Source of the DNA: Boseongicola sp. SB0662_bin_57
Lineage (GTDB): Bacteria; Pseudomonadota; Alphaproteobacteria; Rhodobacterales; Rhodobacteraceae
DNA: 10,558 bases
Reading direction: 5' to 3'
Assembly: GCA_009839535.1 (NCBI GenBank)
Contig: VXPN01000450.1
Location: 1-10,558, forward strand
Part shown: piece by piece, positions 5,831 to 10,558 of the stretch
Layout of the letters: each line of letters begins with the position of its first letter
How positions within the stretch are numbered: position 1 is the stretch's first letter
The notes under the pieces: model-generated
Databases searched by the model: none
What the model was told of the DNA's origin: nothing
What the model saw: the letters and a program-made list of their open reading frames with translations, nothing else
Made by a program: the position numbers and the translations under genes

Positions 5831-7827
5831 CGCTTCTTGCGGGATTTCTTCCTGCCTGAGCGCTTTCGGGCCGGCTTGTTCGCAGGCTTTGGCGGCGGTT
5901 GATCCGCTGGCTCGTCCGCTTTTGATTCCGCTTCCGATGCGACGTCACTCTTGGTCTTGGCAGGTTCCTCGGGCTTTGTCGTTCCGCGGATGTTCCCCCA
6001 GATGTCCGGCCGGTAGCCGTGTCCCCTCATGATGATGTACTGCTGGGCAAAGGTGATCACGTTGTTGGCGATCCAGTAGATCACGAGCCCGCTTGCGAAG
6101 CTGCCCAGCATGAACATGAAGATCCAGGGCATCCACGCGAAGATCATCTGTTGCGTCGGGTCCGTCGGGGCCGGGTTCAGCTTCTGCTGCATCCACATGG
6201 AGACACCGAGAATGATCGGCAGTATGCCGATGAATATCAGGCTGAGAATGGTGTCGGGTCCGGGTGCCGGGAACGGCAGGATGCCGAACAGGTTCATGAT
6301 GGATGTGGGATCGGGGGCGGACAGGTCCTGGAACGGTCCGAACCACGGGGCATGGCGAAGCTCTATCGTGACAAAGATCACCTTGTAGAGCGAGAAGAAG
6401 ATCGGAATCTGCAGCAGGATGGGCAGGCATCCGGCGGCAGGGTTGACTTTTTCCTTCTTGTAGAGCGCCATCATTTCCTGCTGCAGCTTCTGGCGGTCGT
6501 CGCCGGCGCGCTCCTTCAGGATCTGCATTTCGGGCTGGAGTTCCTTCATTCGGGCCATCGAGACGTATGACTTTCGCGCCAGCGGGAAGAGCAGTGCCTT
6601 GATCAGCAGGGTCAGGCAGATGATTGCCCAGCCCGTGTTGCCGATCACGGCATTGAGCTCGTGCAGTGCGAAGAAGATTGGCTTGGTCAGGAAATAGAAC
6701 CAGCCCCAGTCGATGGAATCGATGAAGCCCTCGACCTGCGCGTCGCCGCCGAAGCCCATGAAATAGGCAATCGAGTCGTTGAAGCCCTCGATTCGGCGCC
6801 CGGCTTCGTAATCGCGAATCGTGTCCCATTCCTTTGCGCCGGCAAAGAGGCGGGTCGTCGCGCTCGATGAGCCGTCTGGCGGGACCGTTACCGTCGGCAT
6901 TCGGGCTGCGGTGCGGTAAATGTCTGCCTCGGGCAGATATTGAACGACGCTGGTAAAGGGACTTCCCTGCTCCGGGATCAGCGCTGTCATCCAGTAGTGA
7001 TCCGTGAAGCCTACCCAACCGCTGGACTCGACCTGGACAACGTCCGCGCTCGGCCCCCAACGGTCATTGTAGGACAGGTCAGGCATGTCGGAGTAGTCGA
7101 TTTCGTCAAGCTGGCCGTCGTTTCGCCGGATCGCTCCCTCGTGGAGGATGAAGAAGCCGGAGAGGTCCTGGGGTTCGCCATGGCGTGCCACAAGGCCGTA
7201 CGGGGCAAGGCGGACCGGCTGGCTGGTGGGGTTCTCGACCGTCTGCGTTACGGTGAACAGAAAACGGTCATCAATTTCGATCTGGCGGCGAAAGACCAGG
7301 CCTGAAGGGCTGTCCCAGCGAAGGGCCAGAGGCGCTCCGGGCGCAAGTGTCGTCCCGCCTTCCACCGTCCATATCGTGTCAGTTTCGGGCACGTCGTCGG
7401 CTCCGAGAGTGCCGCCGGGAGTCCAGCCGAACACTGCATAGTATGGGTTCTCGGAGCCGACAGGAGAAAACAGCGTGACCTCCTCGGCTGAGGGATCCAG
7501 TGTGACGTGATAGTGGTGGAGCGAAAGCTGGTCGATGCGGCCGCCGGCCAGCGAAACTGAGCCTTGGACATTTGGAGTCTCGATCGGGACGCGGTCGGCT
7601 TCGGGTGACTCGTTCGCAGATTCCTGCGGCGCCCCGGCAGTGGCCTCAGCACCGATTTCGGCGGAGGGGATCGTTGCCTGGCCGTCCTCGGTGGCTGTGG
7701 CAGAGGCGTCCGTCGGCTGTGATCCTGGGGCCTCGACCGGTTCCGGCGCGAAATAGATCATCCACACGACGAGCACGAGGGAACTCAGCACCATCGCGAG
7801 GATCAAGTTCTTGTTCTGATCGTCCAT
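5827..7827 (-). CDS. yidC: Membrane protein insertase YidC
   Basis: It inserts and folds inner-membrane proteins, alone or with SecYEG. This is the Gram-negative form at 666 residues, slightly long. It has a first membrane segment (about 8-27), an acidic proline/alanine-rich linker (30-85), the large periplasmic beta domain (about 88-350), and the conserved core with membrane segments near 383-416, 466-488, 527-546, 561-578 and 580-600. Between the second and third lies the cytoplasmic coiled hairpin (YVSMARMKELQPEM to MALYKKEKVNP). In the position of the groove arginine known from E. coli (Arg366), this protein appears to have Lys410 in LLIKALLFPLA. The C-terminal 60 residues are charged and end in a very basic tail, which may contact ribosomes. 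The ATG at 7827 has only a weak GGAAA upstream. It heads the unit continuing into MOSC, engB and argB. Confidence 0.98.
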   Translation of the reverse strand: MDDQNKNLILAMVLSSLVLVVWMIYFAPEPVEAPGSQPTDASATATEDGQATIPSAEIGAEATAGAPQESANESPEADRVPIETPNVQGSVSLAGGRIDQLSLHHYHVTLDPSAEEVTLFSPVGSENPYYAVFGWTPGGTLGADDVPETDTIWTVEGGTTLAPGAPLALRWDSPSGLVFRRQIEIDDRFLFTVTQTVENPTSQPVRLAPYGLVARHGEPQDLSGFFILHEGAIRRNDGQLDEIDYSDMPDLSYNDRWGPSADVVQVESSGWVGFTDHYWMTALIPEQGSPFTSVVQYLPEADIYRTAARMPTVTVPPDGSSSATTRLFAGAKEWDTIRDYEAGRRIEGFNDSIAYFMGFGGDAQVEGFIDSIDWGWFYFLTKPIFFALHELNAVIGNTGWAIICLTLLIKALLFPLARKSYVSMARMKELQPEMQILKERAGDDRQKLQQEMMALYKKEKVNPAAGCLPILLQIPIFFSLYKVIFVTIELRHAPWFGPFQDLSAPDPTSIMNLFGILPFPAPGPDTILSLIFIGILPIILGVSMWMQQKLNPAPTDPTQQMIFAWMPWIFMFMLGSFASGLVIYWIANNVITFAQQYIIMRGHGYRPDIWGNIRGTTKPEEPAKTKSDVASEAESKADEPADQPPPKPANKPARKRSGRKKSRKKR

Positions 7828-7877
7828 GGCCGTTTCCGGAGTTTCCCAATTCGCGTTCGTGGTTCAATCGTCCGGCG

Positions 7878-7901
7878 ACCAAAAGGTCAAGGCGTTTTGG
7901 T
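7878..7901. promoter_or_regulatory. Inverted repeat and possible -35 element upstream of yidC
   Basis: ACCAAAA (7878-7884) and TTTTGGT (7895-7901) are perfect 7-bp arms around a 10-base spacer, 50 bases upstream of the yidC start. On the minus strand the spacer contains TTGACC (7890-7885), a good -35 sequence. The bases at the expected -10 distance (TTGAAC) are poor. It may be an operator over the yidC promoter; only the symmetry is certain. Confidence 0.3.
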
Positions 7902-7920
7902 GCAAGGCCCGGTTGATGTC

Positions 7921-7938
7921 GCCTGCCGGGAAGCAGGC
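7921..7938. repeat. 6-bp hairpin GCCTGC/GCAGGC
   Basis: GCCTGC (7921-7926) and GCAGGC (7933-7938) form a perfect stem with a 6-base loop, about 95 bases upstream of yidC. No T-run follows on either strand, so a terminator role is not supported. Confidence 0.3.
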
Positions 7939-8342
7939 AATCCGTTTGGGTCTCCGCCGGAACACGGCATCGCAATTTGGCCAACTGCCCTGGCGAGGGA
8001 GGGACTTCCGTCAATGCGCGGCACGCCGTCGTCATGTCGGCGCATTGCCAGGCCTTCGTCGGCTTGGATTTCGCAGCGGTGCCGACCCTGAGCCAGGCGC
8101 CGTCAAGCATCTGTGATGTCTTCCGGTTGCAAGTGCGATGTCGTCCCGCATGTGGATACGCGATCAGGGACTGGCGCAATCTTCCGGCAGGTGAGTAGGC
8201 AACTGCGCGAATTTCCCTGCCAGACGCCGCTTGCAATGGCCGCCGAAAGCACGAACGCAAGCGGTCCTTTCAAACAGGAATCTGTCTTCCCGCCGCCTTG
8301 GCGCAGTGGCGCAATCCGCGAATGTCACGTCATGGAGGACGG

Positions 8343-8468
8343 GTGTCCAGGCAGTTCAAGAACAATTTCGCCAAGACTGCGATCAAAGGTGGAATTGGCG
8401 ACGTGTTCGACGCCGCGTTGATTGGCCTTGGCAGACTGGCCGATGGCCGGAAGTTCCGGCTGCCTTGA
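8343..8468 (+). CDS. Possible small protein of 41 residues, function unknown
   Basis: A plus-strand frame in the gap between ttcA and yidC, opposite in direction to both. It starts at GTG 8343 with GGAGGA at 8334-8339, three bases upstream; an in-frame ATG at 8322 would give 48 residues but lacks a good ribosome binding site. The product begins SRQFKNNFAKTAIKGG and continues IGDVFDAALIGLGRLADG, a basic N-terminal part followed by a stretch that could form an amphipathic helix. Codon third positions are GC-rich, as in the neighbouring genes. I do not recognise it. It could be a small membrane-active protein, a relic of a larger gene, or a chance frame. Confidence 0.35.
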   Translation: MSRQFKNNFAKTAIKGGIGDVFDAALIGLGRLADGRKFRLP

Positions 8469-8617
8469 TGTCACGGAACCGGCGTGAAGCGTTCAAGCTG
8501 TGCGACGCGCGCCCGAATTGCGCGGGCAGCAGCGGATTCGGCCGCTGGCGAGGCTGAGCCAGAGAAGGCGGGTTTCCGCGGATCGCTTCAGGGCGATGGC
8601 AGTGCCGAGAATCCAAG

Positions 8618-9466
8618 TCAATCGACGCTGTTCGCGTCCTTGGGTTTGCTGGCAAGGCCCGTGAAATCGAAGAGCTGGGGATCGAGAAGGTGCGACGGAC
8701 GCGCGTTCATCAACGCCCGGAACATGACCTGCCGCCGGCCGGGCGCGTTCCGTTCCCACGCATCCAGTATCGCCTTGACCTGCTGGCGCTGCAGCCCGTC
8801 CTGGCTGCCGCACAGGTCGCAGGGAATGATGGGATAGTTCATCGCTGAGGCAAAACGTGCGCAGTCGGCTTCCGCCACATGGGCAAGCGGGCGACAGACA
8901 AGCAGGTCGCCATCCTCGTTCAGGAGTTTCGGCGGCATCGTCGCCAGTCGGCCGCCATGGAAGAGGTTCATGAAGAAGGTCTCGAGAATGTCATCCCGGT
9001 GGTGGCCGAGCACGATTGCCGAGCACCCCTCTTCGCGGGCAATGCGATAGAGATGTCCCCGCCTGAGCCGGGAGCAGAGTGCGCAGTAGGTCTTGTTGGC
9101 CGGGACCTTGTCGGTGACGATGGAAAAGGTGTCCTGGAACTCGATCCTGTGAGGGATCTGCATGCGGTCGAGGAATTTCGGCAGTACGGTTGACGGGAAG
9201 CCCGGCTGTCCTTGATCCAGGTTGCAGGCAAGCATGTCCACTGGAAGGAGTCCGCGCCACTTCAGTTCATGCAGCGCCGCAAGGAGCGTGTAGCTGTCCT
9301 TGCCGCCCGAGAGACAGACCAGCCAGCGCGTGCCGCGTTCGATCATGCCATATTGCTCGATAGCGATGCGCACGTTGCGGACGATACGCTTTCGGAGCTT
9401 CCGGAACTCGGTTGTCGAAGGCGCACCGCGAAAGAGCGGATGGATGTCGTCAGCCTCGTCAAGCAT
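8618..9466 (-). CDS. ttcA: tRNA 2-thiocytidine(32) synthetase TtcA
   Basis: It replaces the oxygen at C2 of cytidine 32 in the anticodon loop of some tRNAs with sulfur, using ATP and an iron-sulfur cluster. The 282-residue protein has the PP-loop SGGKDS (53-58) for ATP, the two CxxC pairs typical of TtcA (Cys128/Cys131 in CALCSRLRRG, and Cys216/Cys219 in PCDLCGSQ), and the GHHRDDILETFFMNLFHGG signature (154-172). Its length is in the normal range for the family. The start at 9466 lacks a good ribosome binding site: GGA lies only two bases before the ATG, so initiation may be leaderless. It lies 52 bases after the upstream ATPase gene on the same strand and about 790 bases from yidC. Confidence 0.96.
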   Translation of the reverse strand: MLDEADDIHPLFRGAPSTTEFRKLRKRIVRNVRIAIEQYGMIERGTRWLVCLSGGKDSYTLLAALHELKWRGLLPVDMLACNLDQGQPGFPSTVLPKFLDRMQIPHRIEFQDTFSIVTDKVPANKTYCALCSRLRRGHLYRIAREEGCSAIVLGHHRDDILETFFMNLFHGGRLATMPPKLLNEDGDLLVCRPLAHVAEADCARFASAMNYPIIPCDLCGSQDGLQRQQVKAILDAWERNAPGRRQVMFRALMNARPSHLLDPQLFDFTGLASKPKDANSVD

Positions 9467-9472
9467 GGTCCG

Positions 9473-9501
9473 GCAATAGTGAATTCAGGATTGCAGGACA
9501 A
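9473..9501 (-). promoter_or_regulatory. Candidate ttcA promoter giving a leaderless transcript
   Basis: On the minus strand TTGTCC (9501-9496), a 17-base spacer and TATTGC (9478-9473) form a plausible promoter. The start of transcription, about seven bases on, would fall at the A of the ttcA ATG. Together with the missing Shine-Dalgarno sequence this suggests a leaderless mRNA. The -10 is imperfect, so confidence is limited. Confidence 0.3.
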
Positions 9502-9518
9502 GGGACGGCGCAGGCCAG

Positions 9519-10558
9519 CTACCTCGCGGACCCAAACCGAAACGGGAAACGCCAGCGTGGCTGTTCAAGTCTTGCACCCAGGAAATTCTCGACCGCCTTG
9601 ACGTCGAGTACGAACTCGGCTGCGCGGCTCTCGTGCTCGTGCAGCATGTAGGTCGGGAGATCCCGCCACTCGAAGTCGGGATGTCCGAAACTGTTGGTCC
9701 CGACCCGGATCCAGACCTTGCCTCCCTCGGCAAACCAGCCCTCGCTGTCGGTTGCCGGGCGGGTTGCCTGGCGCCGCGCCGGATCGAGAAGGCTGCGCAA
9801 CTGTTCACGCAAGGCATCGTACCGCGTGGATGCATATTCCTGCCAGGTGACTGGGCCAGCCCATGGAGGATCATGGCCACACTCGATCAGGATGCCTGAC
9901 AAGACTTCCGACGACAGCCGAAGCCAGTCGCCGCCGTCCGCGTCGAGGCGGTCCAGCACCGTGCGCAGATAGCGTCGGTAGAGATGTGTGGTGGGCACGA
10001 TCGTGGCTAGTCGGTTGGCCATGGCGATGCGGCCGTCCTCGTCTTCGCTGGGGAGCGAGGCAGAACTGTAGATCAGGAGGCACCGCTTCGCGACTTCGTC
10101 CGGGAATGCGCCGGCCCGGGCATTCATCGAGACCACCATGCATGGGGTTTCGTCGTGCGGCGGCATAGTTTCGTCCTTGATGAATTCCGGCGCATGGTCC
10201 CGGAAACGACGCCAGCCGATGTCGTCGAAGAAGGCGGGCATGCGTCGGTATGACGCGTCGATCTCGCGCAGCAGCAGCCCTGTCATTGGCGTCCTGACAG
10301 CGTTCGGGAAGTCATCCGCAAACATGAACTTCCCGACGATATCCACGAGCTGCGTCTTGCCGGAGTTGGACTTGCCATAGATGATCCCGACCCTGGGAAA
10401 ACGGATGACATCCCGGTCCTCGAGCGCGGCCTGGCGACGCAGCGTGCATATGAGCGGCGAGAAGAACATCCAGCACAGGAAGACGAAATAGTCCTTCTGC
10501 AATTTCCCGACGTCGCCGCGAAAGGCCTCGCCGTAGGTTTCCCAGAAGGTCACCAGCG
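9519..10558 (-). CDS. P-loop ATPase with SF3/AAA+-like motifs, N-terminal part outside window
   Basis: The frame is open to the right edge, and about 346 codons of the 3' part are visible. An in-frame GTG at 10553 is a possible but unconvincing start (no upstream sequence is visible), so the gene is best read as partial. Counted from that GTG: Walker A GKSNSGKT (60-67), Walker B MPAFFDD (105-111), a sensor-like strand ending VVSMNA (140-145) and an arginine-finger-like DEVAKR (152-157). This order fits superfamily-3 helicases or related AAA+ ATPases. A helical part follows (about 185-260), then a small tryptophan/phenylalanine-rich C-terminal region. Its role is unknown; possibilities include a replication or primase-like helicase of a mobile element, or the motor of a defence protein. 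It is upstream of ttcA by 52 bases but shows no functional link to it. The ATPase call is firm; the family is not identified. Confidence 0.72.
   Translation of the reverse strand, partial: LVTFWETYGEAFRGDVGKLQKDYFVFLCWMFFSPLICTLRRQAALEDRDVIRFPRVGIIYGKSNSGKTQLVDIVGKFMFADDFPNAVRTPMTGLLLREIDASYRRMPAFFDDIGWRRFRDHAPEFIKDETMPPHDETPCMVVSMNARAGAFPDEVAKRCLLIYSSASLPSEDEDGRIAMANRLATIVPTTHLYRRYLRTVLDRLDADGGDWLRLSSEVLSGILIECGHDPPWAGPVTWQEYASTRYDALREQLRSLLDPARRQATRPATDSEGWFAEGGKVWIRVGTNSFGHPDFEWRDLPTYMLHEHESRAAEFVLDVKAVENFLGARLEQPRWRFPFRFGSAR

Larger units (their letters stand above)
7828..8617. other. Long gap between ttcA and yidC
   Basis: About 790 bases without a confident gene. rnpA and yidD, often found upstream of yidC in proteobacteria, are not here on either strand. 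Overlapping open frames up to 204 codons on the minus strand are arginine-rich, run into the yidC gene in another frame, and resemble nothing I know. The stretch holds two short inverted repeats close to yidC and one small plus-strand ORF (8343-8468), listed separately. I see no tRNA, rRNA or known small RNA. Confidence 0.5.

Noticed and set aside
5945..7060. Minus-strand open frame of 371 codons inside yidC
   Set aside because: It is a shifted frame within yidC on the same strand, very Arg/His-rich, without recognisable motifs.
7858..7881. tRNA-like 3' end: GGTTCAATC followed by GACCA
   Set aside because: The bases around TTCAATC do not form the 5-bp T stem and no matching acceptor strand lies about 70 bases upstream, so this is chance.

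Overview
The window is GC-rich and densely antisense-open. It looks like the chromosome of an alphaproteobacterium, most likely of the Rhodobacterales/Roseobacter type. The main argument is the run yidC - MOSC protein - engB - argB, an order I associate from memory with that group, and the protein sequences agree with it. No search was possible, so the taxonomy is an inference.

Layout, left to right. (1) Positions 1-1183, minus strand: the first 394 codons of an acyl-CoA synthetase (ACSF2/YngI-like, AMP-forming), running off the left edge. Its start carries a strong Shine-Dalgarno sequence embedded in a set of three mutually complementary arms. (2) Positions 1184-1866: no convincing gene. (3) Positions 1879-2780, plus strand: a two-gene unit with an ATGA overlap, a small antitoxin-like protein followed by a 220-aa PIN-domain protein. 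This is a probable toxin-antitoxin module and the only plus-strand unit of any size. (4) Positions 2781-3526: no convincing gene, but a hairpin and a 44-nt stretch resembling a decayed piece of acyl-CoA synthetase. (5) Positions 3527-7827, minus strand: a compact unit transcribed yidC -> MOSC -> engB (yihA/ysxC) -> argB, with two 4-base stop/start overlaps and one 34-base gap. It joins membrane protein insertion, a Moco-sulfurase-like protein, a ribosome-assembly GTPase and arginine biosynthesis. (6) Positions 7828-8617: about 790 bases between ttcA and yidC holding only inverted repeats and one possible 41-aa plus-strand small protein. rnpA and yidD, often found upstream of yidC, are absent. 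(7) Positions 8618-9466, minus strand: ttcA, tRNA 2-thiocytidine synthetase. (8) Positions 9519-10558, minus strand: the C-terminal part of an unrecognised P-loop ATPase with SF3/AAA+-like motifs, whose N-terminal part lies outside the window.

The housekeeping genes are ordinary and confidently called. The points of interest are the PIN module inside about 2.3 kb of otherwise gene-poor DNA, the possible self-masking ribosome binding site of the acyl-CoA synthetase, the small ORF upstream of yidC, and the truncated ATPase at the right edge. I found no CRISPR array, intact insertion sequence, rRNA or tRNA.
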